Positions 18,753 to 27,920 of a stretch of DNA of 64,000 bases are shown here, in pieces. The notes under the pieces are model-generated. The model ran no database searches. It was not told the DNA's origin and saw only the letters and a program-made list of their open reading frames with translations. The stretch lies in NCBI RefSeq assembly GCF_021412625.1, contig NZ_JAKCFI010000001.1:1178001-1242000 (forward strand), in the 5' to 3' direction. Position 1 is the stretch's first letter. Each line of letters begins with the position of its first letter. The position numbers were made by a program, and so were the translations under genes. This DNA is from Myxococcus stipitatus. GTDB taxonomy: Bacteria; Myxococcota; Myxococcia; Myxococcales; Myxococcaceae.

Positions 18753-19514
18753 ATGGGACGCAAGCGCTCGAGGCACTACGAGGACCAGCGCTGGATGCAC
18801 AAGCCGCGCGCGTTCGGGCGCTACGGGCCGGCGCGCCCCCGCGCCGTGTTCTTCGACATCGACGACACGCTGGTGGACCGGGCCGGCGCGTTCCAGCGCT
18901 ACCTCGGGGCGCTGATGGAGCGGCATCCCCACGTGTTCCCCGTCGAGCGGCGGGCGGAGGACCTCGCCAGGCTCCTCGCCCTCGACGAACGGGGCCACCG
19001 CGACCGCGAGGCCTTCTGCGAGGACGTGGTGACCGCGTTCCCGGGGATGGGCCTGTCGGGCAAGGCGCTGTGGTCCGACATCTTCCTGGACCTGCCGAAG
19101 TTCGTCCGGGGGGACCCGGAGCTGGTGGGGCTCCTGGGCGCGTTGGCGAAGCGTCAGCCGGTGCGGGTGGTCTCCAACGGCTCCGGGGCGATGCAGCGCA
19201 AGAAGCTGCTCTTCGCGGGCCTCTACCACGAGCTGCCGGACGGCATCTATTCCGGGGACGTGGGCGCGGAGAAGCCGGACCCGCGCATCTTCAAGGCGGC
19301 CCTGGCGCAGGTGGGGCGCGACCCGTCCGAGGTGCTGCACGTCGGCGACGACCCCGAGCGGGACATCGTCGGCGCCGCGAAGCTGGGCCTCGCCACCTGC
19401 TGGGTCTCCCACGGCCGGCCGTGGCCCGAGTCCCTCCCTCCTCCCACCTTCACCGTGGAGTGCGTCACCGCGCGCTCCCGGGACCTCGCGGCGGTGCTCG
19501 CGCAATGGACATGA
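18753..19514 (+). CDS. HAD-superfamily hydrolase
   Basis: The 253-residue protein has the four HAD motifs: FFDIDDTLVDR with nucleophile Asp35, VVSNGSG, the Lys of EKPDPRIF, and HVGDDPERDIVGA. The cap between motifs I and II is a helical C1 type, as in phosphoglycolate phosphatase and related enzymes. The ATG at 18753 follows a GAGAGGGG stretch. Its TGA overlaps the start of the next gene (ATGA at 19511), so it is translationally coupled to the STM4013-like hydrolase. Together with the LOG gene it could strip phosphate from a nucleotide-derived product; that is inference. Confidence 0.85.
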   Translation: MGRKRSRHYEDQRWMHKPRAFGRYGPARPRAVFFDIDDTLVDRAGAFQRYLGALMERHPHVFPVERRAEDLARLLALDERGHRDREAFCEDVVTAFPGMGLSGKALWSDIFLDLPKFVRGDPELVGLLGALAKRQPVRVVSNGSGAMQRKKLLFAGLYHELPDGIYSGDVGAEKPDPRIFKAALAQVGRDPSEVLHVGDDPERDIVGAAKLGLATCWVSHGRPWPESLPPPTFTVECVTARSRDLAAVLAQWT

Positions 19515-20299
19515 ACGCGGTGGTCGGCACGCACGACCTGCTCTTCATCACCCTCGATACCCTCCGATACGACGTGGCGGTGGAGCTGGCCGCCAGCGGG
19601 CGCACCCCGAACCTGGGCGCGCTGCTGCCCGGCGGGCAGTGGGAGGCGCGGCACTCGCCCGCCAGCTTCACGTACGCGGCGCACCACGCGTTCTTCGCCG
19701 GCTTCCTGCCCACGCCCGCGAGGCCGGGACGTCACCCCCGCCTGTTCGCGATGCGCTTCGAGGGCAGCGAGACGACGGGGACGGACACGTGCGTGCTCGA
19801 CGCGCCGGACCTCGTCACGGGGCTGGCGGGGCGCGGCTACCACACGGTGTGCATCGGTGGGGTGGGCTTCTTCAACCAGCTCAATCCGCTCGGGCGCGTG
19901 CTGCCCGGCCTGTTCGCGGAGAGCCACTGGAGCCCCCAGCTGGGCGTGCGCGAGCCCCGCTCCACCGAGCACCAGGTGGCCCTGGCGGTCGCCCGCCTGG
20001 AGGCCCTGCCGCGCGAGCGGCGCGTGTTCCTGTTCATCAACGTCTCCGCGCTGCACCAGCCCAACCGCCACTACGTGCCCGGGGCCCGGGAGGACTCGCG
20101 GGAGACCCACGCGGCGGCCCTGGAATACGTGGACAGCCAGCTTCCTCCGCTCTTCGCGGCCCTGCGGCGGCGGGGGCCGGCTTTCTGCATTCTGTGCTCG
20201 GACCATGGCACGGCGTATGGGGAGGACGGCTATAACGGTCATCGGCTGGGGCACCCGGTGGTCTGGACGGTGCCCTACGCCGAGTTCCGCCTGCCGTGA
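19511..20299 (+). CDS. STM4013/SEN3800-family hydrolase (alkaline-phosphatase/sulfatase fold)
   Basis: This protein of about 262 residues has an N-terminal LLFITLDTLRYDV with the first metal Asp, SPASFTYAAHHAFFAGF with a probable Thr nucleophile, FINVSALHQPNRHY, and the C-terminal metal pair in CSDHGTAYGEDGYNGHRLGHP. This is the alkaline-phosphatase-like fold of the STM4013 family, named from Salmonella and always found with the two radical-SAM proteins below. The start at 19511 overlaps the HAD stop by four bases; another ATG six bases earlier is possible. The stop overlaps the STM4012 start (GTGA). Substrate unknown; no published function is known to me. Confidence 0.85.
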   Translation: MNAVVGTHDLLFITLDTLRYDVAVELAASGRTPNLGALLPGGQWEARHSPASFTYAAHHAFFAGFLPTPARPGRHPRLFAMRFEGSETTGTDTCVLDAPDLVTGLAGRGYHTVCIGGVGFFNQLNPLGRVLPGLFAESHWSPQLGVREPRSTEHQVALAVARLEALPRERRVFLFINVSALHQPNRHYVPGAREDSRETHAAALEYVDSQLPPLFAALRRRGPAFCILCSDHGTAYGEDGYNGHRLGHPVVWTVPYAEFRLP

Positions 20300-21624
20300 G
20301 AGCCCGCACCATGACGCGCCTGGAGCAGATGCTCGGAGAGTCGCCCTACGTGGCGTACCTCTATGGCTACCCCCACAAGACGGCGTACCGGCCCTTCACG
20401 CCGGCGCTGTCGCTCGAGTCGGTGTGGGCGGAGGAGCGGCGCGACGCGCTGTTCCTCTATTTCCACGTGCCGTTCTGCGAGATGCGCTGTGGCTTCTGCA
20501 ACCTGTTCACCGCGGCGGGGCCGAAGCAGGACGTGGTGGACGGGTACCTCGCGGCGCTGGAGCGCGAGGCGCGGCGGGTGAAGGACGCGCTGGGGCCCGC
20601 GGGCTTCGCGCGGATGGCGGTAGGCGGCGGCACGCCGACGCTGCTCGACGTGGCGGGGCTGCACCGGGTGTTCGACCTGGCGGCGCTGCTGGGCGCCGAC
20701 GCGCCCGCGATTCCCGTCTCGGTGGAGGTGTCGCCGGAGACGGTGGACGTGGAGAAGCTGCGGGCGTTGCGCGCGCGCGGCACGGACCGGGTGAGCATGG
20801 GCATCCAGAGCTTCATCGAGGCGGAGGTGGCCTCCGTGAAGCGTCCCCAGCAGACGGCGCAGGTGCTGGCGGCGCTCGACCTCATCCGCTCGGTGGACTT
20901 CCCCACGCTGAACCTGGACCTCATCTACGGGATGGAGGGGCAGACGGTGGAGAGCTTCCTGTACTCCCTCCGCGAGGCGCTGCGCTTCCGCCCGGAGGAG
21001 CTCTATCTCTACCCGCTCTACGTCCGGCCGCTGACCTTCCTGGGCAAGAAGGCGCGGGCGTGGGACGACCTGCGCCTGTCGCTGTACCGGGCGGGGCGCG
21101 ACTTCCTGCGCGCGGAGGGCTACACGCAGGTGTCCATGCGCATGTTCCGCGCGAGCCACGCGCCGGACGCGGGCGGCCCGGTGTACCGCTGCCAGGAGGA
21201 CGGCATGGTGGGGCTGGGCTGCGGGGCGCGCTCGTATACCGGGCAGGTGCACTACTCGTCGGAGTACGCGGTGGGCTCGCGCGAGGTGCGCTCCATCATC
21301 TCCGCGTACAGCGCGCGCACGACGGAGTCGTTCGGCGAGGTGGGCTACGGCTTCCGGCTGGACGGGGACGAGCGGCGGCGCCGGTACATGCTCCTGTCGC
21401 TGCTGGCGGACGGCGTGGACCCGGTGGCCTACCGGGAGCGCTTCTGTTCGGAGGTGCTGGAGGACTTCCCGGAGCTGGTGGAGCTGGAGGCGCACGGGCT
21501 GGCGCGGCGGGACGGGGCGGCGCTGCGCCTCACGGAGGCGGGGGTGGAGCGCTCGGACCTGATTGGCCCGTGGCTGCACTCGGAGCGGGTGCACGCGCTG
21601 TCGCGGGAGTACAGCTGGCGATGA
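20296..21624 (+). CDS. STM4012-family radical SAM protein (HemN/HemW-like)
   Basis: This 442-residue radical-SAM enzyme has its cluster Cys at CEMRCGFC (Cys61, 65, 68), preceded by YFHVPF as in HemN/HemW. The following pattern (MAVGGGTPTLLD, VSMGIQSF, NLDLIYGMEGQTVESF) and a C-terminal HemN-like helical domain place it in the coproporphyrinogen-oxidase-like branch. Within that branch it fits the STM4012 family. It starts at GTG 20296, overlapping the previous stop, and its TGA overlaps the ATG of STM4011. The tight coupling supports one complex or pathway. Substrate unknown; the HemW-like core alone does not prove a role in heme metabolism. Confidence 0.87.
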   Translation: MRARTMTRLEQMLGESPYVAYLYGYPHKTAYRPFTPALSLESVWAEERRDALFLYFHVPFCEMRCGFCNLFTAAGPKQDVVDGYLAALEREARRVKDALGPAGFARMAVGGGTPTLLDVAGLHRVFDLAALLGADAPAIPVSVEVSPETVDVEKLRALRARGTDRVSMGIQSFIEAEVASVKRPQQTAQVLAALDLIRSVDFPTLNLDLIYGMEGQTVESFLYSLREALRFRPEELYLYPLYVRPLTFLGKKARAWDDLRLSLYRAGRDFLRAEGYTQVSMRMFRASHAPDAGGPVYRCQEDGMVGLGCGARSYTGQVHYSSEYAVGSREVRSIISAYSARTTESFGEVGYGFRLDGDERRRRYMLLSLLADGVDPVAYRERFCSEVLEDFPELVELEAHGLARRDGAALRLTEAGVERSDLIGPWLHSERVHALSREYSWR

Positions 21625-22514
21625 AGCTCACCGTGCTCTACCGGGGCCCGCTGTCGAGCTGCAACTACGGCTGCGAGTACTGCCCGTTCGGCAAGTGGAA
21701 GCAGAGCGAGGAGGAGCTGGCCAAGGACGGCGCGGACCTGGAGCGGTTCCTGGCGTGGGTGGAGGCGCGCACGGGCGACACCGTGTCGGTGTTCTTCACG
21801 CCCTGGGGCGAGGCGCTCATCTGGCCCGTGTACCAGCGGGCCCTGGCGCGGCTGACGCACCTGCCGCACGTGGAGCGCGTCGCCATCCAGACGAACCTGT
21901 CGTGCCGGCTGGACTGGGTGCGGGAGTGCCGGACGGAGAAGCTGGGCATCTGGGCGACGTACCACCCGGAGTGGACGAAGCGTCACCGCTTCCTGGCCCA
22001 GTGCGAGACGCTGGCGTCGTTGGGCGTGCGCCACAGCGTGGGCGTCGTGGGGTTCAAGCACTTCGTCGAGGAGGCGGAGGCGCTGCGGCGCGACCTGCCG
22101 GCGGATACGTACCTGTGGATCAACGCGGTGAAGGACGGGCAGGAGGAGCCGTACACGGCGGAGGACGTGGCGCGCTTCAGCGCCGTGGATCCGCTGTTCC
22201 CGGTGAACAACGTGCGCCACCCGAGCCTGGGGCGCGCGTGCAAGGGGGGCGAGTCCGTCATCTCCGTGGACGGGGAGGGCACGGCGCGCCGGTGTCACTT
22301 CATCGACGAGCCCATCGGCAACATCTACGCGCCGGACTTCGACCAGGCGCTCAGGCCGAGGCCGTGCTCGAAGGCGACGTGCGGCTGCCACATCGGCTAC
22401 GTGCACATGGACTACCTGGAGCTGGACCGCGTGTTCGGTTCGGGAATCCTGGAGCGGGTGCCAGCGACGCCGCTGTGGCGGACGGCGGCGCCGGCACGGG
22501 TCGGGCTCCCGTGA
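21621..22514 (+). CDS. STM4011-family radical SAM protein
   Basis: A 297-residue radical-SAM protein with CNYGCEYC (Cys14, 18, 21), VSVFFTPWGEALIWP in place of the usual GGEP strand, and a C-terminal Cys-rich part (RACKGGES, ARRCHF, RPCSKATCGCHIGY) that probably binds an auxiliary Fe-S cluster, comparable to but not a standard SPASM domain. Such extra clusters are common in enzymes modifying peptides. It is the last gene of the LOG-HAD-STM4013-4012-4011 operon and faces the large PPC lipoprotein gene across a short shared hairpin. The normal partners STM4014 and STM4015 are not next to it but lie near 37-39 kb on the other strand. Confidence 0.87.
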   Translation: MKLTVLYRGPLSSCNYGCEYCPFGKWKQSEEELAKDGADLERFLAWVEARTGDTVSVFFTPWGEALIWPVYQRALARLTHLPHVERVAIQTNLSCRLDWVRECRTEKLGIWATYHPEWTKRHRFLAQCETLASLGVRHSVGVVGFKHFVEEAEALRRDLPADTYLWINAVKDGQEEPYTAEDVARFSAVDPLFPVNNVRHPSLGRACKGGESVISVDGEGTARRCHFIDEPIGNIYAPDFDQALRPRPCSKATCGCHIGYVHMDYLELDRVFGSGILERVPATPLWRTAAPARVGLP

Positions 22515-22528
22515 GTCATCGCTCACGG
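22509..22528. terminator. Small bidirectional hairpin between convergent genes
   Basis: CCGTGAG and CTCACGG form a seven-pair stem with a six-base loop; it includes the STM4011 stop and sits just past the stop of the PPC lipoprotein gene. There is no T-run in either direction, so its role as terminator is only suggested by its place. Confidence 0.35.
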
Positions 22529-22548
22529 AAGCCCGGTCCACCCTCTCG

Positions 22549-25500
22549 CTACCGGAAGTTCGGCAGCACCCACAGGTTGTAGCTGTTGGCGGTCAGCGTG
22601 AGGCTGACGTAGTACACGCCGGGGGCGGGGTCGGTGATGGTGCAGGTCGAGCTGGGGCTCGGGAACGGATAGGCGCAGTCCCGCTGCGTCGCCGTCGGAG
22701 GCTCACCCCGGCGCACCGCGAGGCTCAGGCTCCCGTAGTACGTCCCGGAGCCGCCCGCCGTCAGGTAGCCGGTCGACACCGTGAAGTAGCTCATGCCCTC
22801 GGGCACGACGATCTTGTACGTGCGCACGGTGCCCTCGGAGCCGCTGACGCCCAGGTAGTAGTCCTGGTTGAGCAGCAGCGGCGCGTCATCCAGTCGCATG
22901 CCGTGGAACGCCCCGACGCGGACATGGTCGAAGGGCATCCGGGCGCTCACCACCCGGGCGTACCAGGGGCCCGCGGCGGGCTGGGCGATGGTGCACCGCA
23001 CCGAACCCTTGGCGACGTGCGCGCAGACCGGGCTCGAGGCGGTGGGCAGGGTGCCCTGCTGGATGCGGACGTCGACCTCGTCGAAGATGGACGTCGTCTC
23101 GTAGCGCAGCTCGAACTGGTACATGGCGGCGTTGGCGGGCACGTCCAACTGGAAGAACTGCACCTTGCCGGCATCGAGGCGGAGGTTGGTCGCGGGCACG
23201 CCGTTGGTGAGCGACGTCACCGTGTCCGCCTGGAAGTAGCCGCCCGTCAGGGTGACGAAGTCGTAGGCCTCGTCGCCGGTGAGCGTCACGAACCACGTGC
23301 CGGGCTGGGGATTGGTGAACAGGCACTGCTTCAGGTTGCCGGTGCCGCTCGTGGCGCAGTCGAGCGTCGCGCCGGCGACGGGACGGCCTCCGCGCTTCAC
23401 CTTCAGGTTGACCGTGCCGGCGCCGTGCTCGGTCGCGAACCACAGCGTGCTCTGACCCTGTGGCACCTCCAGCTTCCACGTCTTCTGGGAGTTCTTCAGC
23501 CCGCTGAGCCCGGCGCGCGAGGCGTAGGGCGTCAGCTCGGGGATGCCCTCGCCCGGAGACATCGCGTAGGAGGCGCGGACGGTGGGGTTGCGCCAGCTGA
23601 CCGGGCCCGTCTTGTCCAGCACGGCCACGTACCACGTCCCGGGCTGCGGGTTGGTGAGGGCGCACGTCTCCTCGCTGCTCGACGCGTTCGTGGAGGCGCA
23701 GTCGTACGACGTCGTGGACGCCAGCGAGCCGTGCTTCACGTACAGGTCCGAGTCGCCCGCGTCGCCATTCACCTGGAACAGCAGGTCCGTGGCGCCCGCG
23801 GGCACCTCGAACCGCCAGAAGTGGGTCTTGTTCTGCGCGGTGTCGAGCAGGGACTCGGCGATGGTGGAGACGAGGGGGCGCAGCTCCCGACCCGTCGTCG
23901 TGGCGCGGATGGCGCCGGAGAAGTCCGCCTGCGGTCCGCCATACGTGGGCACCTGCACCGTGAGGTACCAGGTGCCGGGCCGCGGGTTGGGGATGTCACA
24001 CATCGCGGTGGACCTGCACGCCGCGAAGCCGTTGGCCGCGTCGGACTCGTGGCGCACGTGGAGGTAGCCGTAGGCGGACTTCGCCGTCAGGCGCGCGTCC
24101 AGCAGCTCCGCGAGCAGGTAGGGCTGCCCTTCGGGCACCTGGAAGCGGAACGTCTGGAAGGACTTGGGCGGACCGGAGACGAGGACCGGGACGCCGTCGG
24201 TGATGTCCGAGACGGGGCCCGTCTCGATGTGCTCCCAGAAGAACGACTCCGGAATCTCCGGGTACGTGACGACGAACTCCACCAGCGCGAACCACTCTCC
24301 GGCCTGGGGAGACGCGAAGTTGCACTCCTGCTTGACCTTGCCCGCCTTCGTGGAGGCGCAGTCGTACTCGGTGGGGGAGGGCAGCCGTCCCCGCCGCACG
24401 TAGAGCTTCGTCTCCGCCTGTCCGCCCGTGTAGGCCCGGAGCGCGAGGCTCGCCGGAGGGACGTCGAGCTTGAAGTAGCGCCGGGACGGGTAGTTGGTGA
24501 ACGTGGGCGCGTACTCCATGTCGGGCGCCGTCACCGGAGCGGAGTAGGTCGCGCTCAGGGTGACGTCCGTGTAGGTCGAATCGCCCTCGAGTTGCACGTA
24601 CCAGGTGCCTCCCTCCGGACGCTCGATGGTGCAGATGTAGGCGCAGTCATAGGTGTTGGCGGTGGGGAGGGCGCCACGCCGGGCGCGCAGCCGCATGACG
24701 CCCGTGCCTCCCGTGGTCCGGATGGTGAGGTTGAGCTGGTTCGGAGGCACCTCGAGCGCGAACAGCCGGTTGAGCAGCGGCGTGCCCGAAAGGCCCGTCT
24801 TGGGCTCGTCCTTGCGCAGCGGCTCGGGCGTCTGGGTCGTGTCCGCCGTGTACGCGGCCGAGAACGTGAAGTTGGAGAAGGTGCCGTAGTACGTGGGCCA
24901 GAAGTACCAGGTGCCCGGCTGGGGGTTCTCGATGATGCAGGGCGCGCCCGAGCCGAGTCCGCAGCGAGGGTCGGTCTCCACGGGGATGCCACCGAGCTTC
25001 GCGTAGGCGGTGGGATAGCCCGTGCCGCCGGTCATCCAGAAGGCCAGGCGCTTCTGTCCCGGGGGGACCTCCACCGTGTAGTAGAGGAAGTCACGGCCGT
25101 CCGCGGTGACGGGCGCCGTCGTCTGCCCGTTCTGCAAGGCCGTCGTCGTGTGCCGCCCCGCGTACGTCGCCACGAGCTTCAGGTCGCGGAACATGTGGTA
25201 GGGGTACGCGGGGACGACGTGGATGTACCAGGTGCCCGCCTGGGGCTTGTCGATGGTGCAGTACTCCTCGTCCTCGCTGTACTCCTGGGCGCAGTCGTAC
25301 ACGCCGGGCGCGGGCTCGCTCCCGTAGCGGACGTACAGGTGGTAGGCGCCGATGGAGAGGTAGTCGACCTCGACGCGCAGGTTGCCGGTGTTCGGCGGCA
25401 CATCCAGCCGGTAGACGAAGGGCCCGCCGTCGGCGCTGTCGATTTCGATGGGCTGACCGTTGGTGAGCGGCAGGCCGATGGGGCCGCCTCCCGTGGTGGT

Positions 25501-26583
25501 GACGACCAGCGAGGCGCCGCTGGACGCGGAGTAGCCGAAGACGAGGATGTGCCAGGTGCCCGCTTGAGGGTTCGTCACGGAGCAGGTCTCCGCGTTGGTG
25601 CCACCGCGGGAGACGCAGGTGTACGTGGCCGTCGAGGGCGCGTTCACCCGCTGGAGGTAGAGGTCGGCGTCGCCCGTTCCCCCCGCGAGGGAGACCCTGA
25701 GGAGGCTCTGCCCGGTCGGGACCTCGACGGAGAAGTAGCGCGAGGCGTTCTTGGCCACGGAGACGTCGATGCGCGGCTGGCCGATGGTGAGCGTCTCGGG
25801 GACGGCGACGGCTGCGCCGAGCAGGCTCACGTTGCTGAAGGCCGCGTAGCCGCGGAGCAGGATGTACCAGGTGCCCGCCTTGGGATAGGAGACCGAGCAC
25901 CGCTCCGTGGTGCCGCTCTCGTAGGCGCGGCAGTCGAAGGTGGCCAGCGTGGGGGCGCTCCCGTGGCGCAGGTAGACGTCCACGTCGCCCGTGCCGCCGC
26001 TCGTCGTCACGACCAGCGAGGACTGACTGGCCGGGACCTCGAGCGTATAGAGGACGAACTCACCCATGGCGCCGGCGGCCTTCGTGACCTGGTTGTCCAG
26101 GAGCACCTTGGGCGTGCTCGAGCCCGTGCCGACCGGCGTGTAGCTGCCCGTCAGGCTCAGGCCGGTGAACGCGCTCGTGGCCTTGATGAGCACGTACCAG
26201 GTGCCGGCGAGCTCGCGTCCGGACAGGGTGCAGGTGCCGTTGCTGCCCGTCGTCGTCGAGCTGCACTTCGCGGTCGCGGGCGTGGGCGCGGCGCCGTAGA
26301 GGACGTACATGTCCGCGTTGCCGTTGGAGCCCGCCATGGTGAACGTCACCAGGTTCTGGTTCGCCGGGACGCTCATCGTATAGAGGAGCTCCGCGCCCGT
26401 GGCCGCGGAGAGCCCGGTGACGGGCTGGCCGTTGACCAGCGTGCCGTTCACCAGCGCGGCGGTCGCGACGTCGGAGGAGGGAGGGGCGGCGGAAGGGAGC
26501 GTGTCCGCCCCGCCGGGATCACAGGCGCTCACGAGGAGCAGCACTCCCGTGAACAATGAGGAGAGAAGATGGCGATGATGCAC
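22549..26583 (-). CDS. Giant lipoprotein made of about twelve tandem PPC domains
   Basis: The 1344-residue product begins (GTG start, AGAGG nearby) with a lipoprotein signal ending LLLVSAC and then consists entirely of about twelve repeats of roughly 100 residues. Each repeat follows the bacterial pre-peptidase C-terminal (PPC) domain pattern: a VPxxQxxL strand, GGTGDxDLYVRxGxxP, a Cys shortly after (YDCA), a second Cys (ExC), then NPQPGTWYV. Most repeats keep one Cys pair, suggesting one disulfide per domain. There is no catalytic domain. PPC domains normally follow secreted proteases and help secretion or substrate binding, so a PPC-only surface protein is unusual; adhesion or polysaccharide binding are possible. 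Divergence between repeats shows that the expansion is old. Confidence 0.85.
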   Translation of the reverse strand: MHHRHLLSSLFTGVLLLVSACDPGGADTLPSAAPPSSDVATAALVNGTLVNGQPVTGLSAATGAELLYTMSVPANQNLVTFTMAGSNGNADMYVLYGAAPTPATAKCSSTTTGSNGTCTLSGRELAGTWYVLIKATSAFTGLSLTGSYTPVGTGSSTPKVLLDNQVTKAAGAMGEFVLYTLEVPASQSSLVVTTSGGTGDVDVYLRHGSAPTLATFDCRAYESGTTERCSVSYPKAGTWYILLRGYAAFSNVSLLGAAVAVPETLTIGQPRIDVSVAKNASRYFSVEVPTGQSLLRVSLAGGTGDADLYLQRVNAPSTATYTCVSRGGTNAETCSVTNPQAGTWHILVFGYSASSGASLVVTTTGGGPIGLPLTNGQPIEIDSADGGPFVYRLDVPPNTGNLRVEVDYLSIGAYHLYVRYGSEPAPGVYDCAQEYSEDEEYCTIDKPQAGTWYIHVVPAYPYHMFRDLKLVATYAGRHTTTALQNGQTTAPVTADGRDFLYYTVEVPPGQKRLAFWMTGGTGYPTAYAKLGGIPVETDPRCGLGSGAPCIIENPQPGTWYFWPTYYGTFSNFTFSAAYTADTTQTPEPLRKDEPKTGLSGTPLLNRLFALEVPPNQLNLTIRTTGGTGVMRLRARRGALPTANTYDCAYICTIERPEGGTWYVQLEGDSTYTDVTLSATYSAPVTAPDMEYAPTFTNYPSRRYFKLDVPPASLALRAYTGGQAETKLYVRRGRLPSPTEYDCASTKAGKVKQECNFASPQAGEWFALVEFVVTYPEIPESFFWEHIETGPVSDITDGVPVLVSGPPKSFQTFRFQVPEGQPYLLAELLDARLTAKSAYGYLHVRHESDAANGFAACRSTAMCDIPNPRPGTWYLTVQVPTYGGPQADFSGAIRATTTGRELRPLVSTIAESLLDTAQNKTHFWRFEVPAGATDLLFQVNGDAGDSDLYVKHGSLASTTSYDCASTNASSSEETCALTNPQPGTWYVAVLDKTGPVSWRNPTVRASYAMSPGEGIPELTPYASRAGLSGLKNSQKTWKLEVPQGQSTLWFATEHGAGTVNLKVKRGGRPVAGATLDCATSGTGNLKQCLFTNPQPGTWFVTLTGDEAYDFVTLTGGYFQADTVTSLTNGVPATNLRLDAGKVQFFQLDVPANAAMYQFELRYETTSIFDEVDVRIQQGTLPTASSPVCAHVAKGSVRCTIAQPAAGPWYARVVSARMPFDHVRVGAFHGMRLDDAPLLLNQDYYLGVSGSEGTVRTYKIVVPEGMSYFTVSTGYLTAGGSGTYYGSLSLAVRRGEPPTATQRDCAYPFPSPSSTCTITDPAPGVYYVSLTLTANSYNLWVLPNFR

Positions 26584-27036
26584 AGGGACCTCTGAGCGTG
26601 AGGAGACGTTCTCACCGCGACGCCAGCCCGTCGCGCGATGTTTCTCCTCAAACGCAATGGGGTTTCATTTGTCGCCCAGGTTCTGGACGACGCTCCCTCC
26701 TGTCACGGCGGCGCGAGTGGGGCAGGGCGCGACCTTCGAGGTCGGCCGTGCCCACGGAGCGCGGGGAGGCGGGGCTCGCGCGAAAGTGGCTTTCGCGGCG
26801 CCGCGTGCCTCCTTATCAAGTCGGAAAGGGGCGCCGCGCGCACACCCGTTCGCGTGGGGGGCGCACGAAATCTCATCCGAAGAGAGTCCGCGACACGGCT
26901 TCCAGGCTGCGTGGCGGATACGTCAGGGAGGCGTGATAGTCATTGCTCGACGCGTGGCTCATCGACCAGGTCGACATTCGTCACCGCGACGCGCCGGGAG
27001 TCGGCGCGACAGGTCGGCCGCGCTCGATTCCCGCCC
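26584..27036. other. Divergent intergenic region without a recognised gene
   Basis: These 450 bases separate the PPC lipoprotein (leftward) from a small secreted protein (rightward) and must hold both promoters. A modest AT-rich patch lies at 26640-26680 (GCAATGGGGTTTCATTTG). No convincing promoter pair, repeat or RNA gene was seen; open frames here continue the downstream gene without a ribosome site. Confidence 0.4.
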
Positions 27037-27879
27037 ATGCTTCCGCTCATCACCGTCCTCGCCGTGCTGCTCGCCGCGCCCCCCGACAAGCCCGACCCTT
27101 GCGACGGGCGCTTCCAGGTTCATCGCGGCTGGAAGCTCCAGGGCGGGGCACTCGTGGAGCCCTCCGCCGACGCCGAACGGGTGGCCATCGACTTCACCAT
27201 GAAGGACGTCGTCGACCTCCAGCCGTTCATCGGGGACGTGGAGGGCAAGGCGTTCCGCACGGACTACCATTGGGTGCGGCTCGACGCGAAAGGCGCGCCA
27301 CTCAATCGTTACGTCGAACCTCTCTGGCACGTGGCCAGGCCTCCTCGGGTCCACCGGATGGCGATGGTGGGCGCGGTGCCCAAGGGGACCCGGGCCGTGC
27401 GGGCGGTGCTCGCGGGGGTGTGCTCCATCTCTGTCAGGCTCGAGGACTCCGGGCCCGTATGGCCTCGCCTCCCCGAGACGCGTGTGCTGGCGTGGCGGCG
27501 CCACGGCCCGACGTCCACGGCACTGCTCGAGGTCCGCTGGGCGTTGGACGAGGAGTTCATCGGACCCACGCTCCGGCGTGGCGACATGCGCCTGAACGCC
27601 GTCGCGCTGCTCTCGGTCGACGCGAAGGCACGCCGCTTCGCGAAGGGGACCTTCTCGAAGCGGTATTACCTGGTCCGCTATTGGACCCGTCAGGGAGGGC
27701 GCGAGCTGGAGCTCGAGGAGATCGACCTCGCGGGGGTGTGGACGCCGCTGCCGCCCCGCGAGGAGACGACGCTCCCCGCCGGGTTCGACGCGGCCCTGGA
27801 CGAATTCGAGAACCTCGCGGTCGATGACGACGCGGCCGCGATGCGCTTCGCCCAGGACCCCCGCGTCAGGAAGCGGTAG
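27037..27879 (+). CDS. Secreted protein of unknown function
   Basis: The 280-residue protein begins MLPLITVLAVLLAAPPDKPDPCDG, a signal peptide directly followed by a mature part with few Cys. The rest has alternating strands with many aromatic and basic residues (HWVRLDAKGAPLNRYVEPLWHV, RYYLVRYWTRQGGRELELEEIDL), probably a beta-rich domain. I do not recognise a family. The ATG at 27037 directly precedes the signal peptide; longer in-frame starts would put a long charged tail before it. It ends 41 bases from the convergent acyl-adenylating enzyme gene. Confidence 0.65.
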   Translation: MLPLITVLAVLLAAPPDKPDPCDGRFQVHRGWKLQGGALVEPSADAERVAIDFTMKDVVDLQPFIGDVEGKAFRTDYHWVRLDAKGAPLNRYVEPLWHVARPPRVHRMAMVGAVPKGTRAVRAVLAGVCSISVRLEDSGPVWPRLPETRVLAWRRHGPTSTALLEVRWALDEEFIGPTLRRGDMRLNAVALLSVDAKARRFAKGTFSKRYYLVRYWTRQGGRELELEEIDLAGVWTPLPPREETTLPAGFDAALDEFENLAVDDDAAAMRFAQDPRVRKR

Positions 27880-27920
27880 GCCGGGCCACCGACCGCATGG
27901 CCATGGATGCGGACACCGGC

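Noticed and set aside
22903..26559. Plus-strand open frame of about 1200 codons opposite the PPC lipoprotein
   Set aside because: Antisense shadow with low-complexity composition; the minus-strand repeats and lipoprotein signal are clear.
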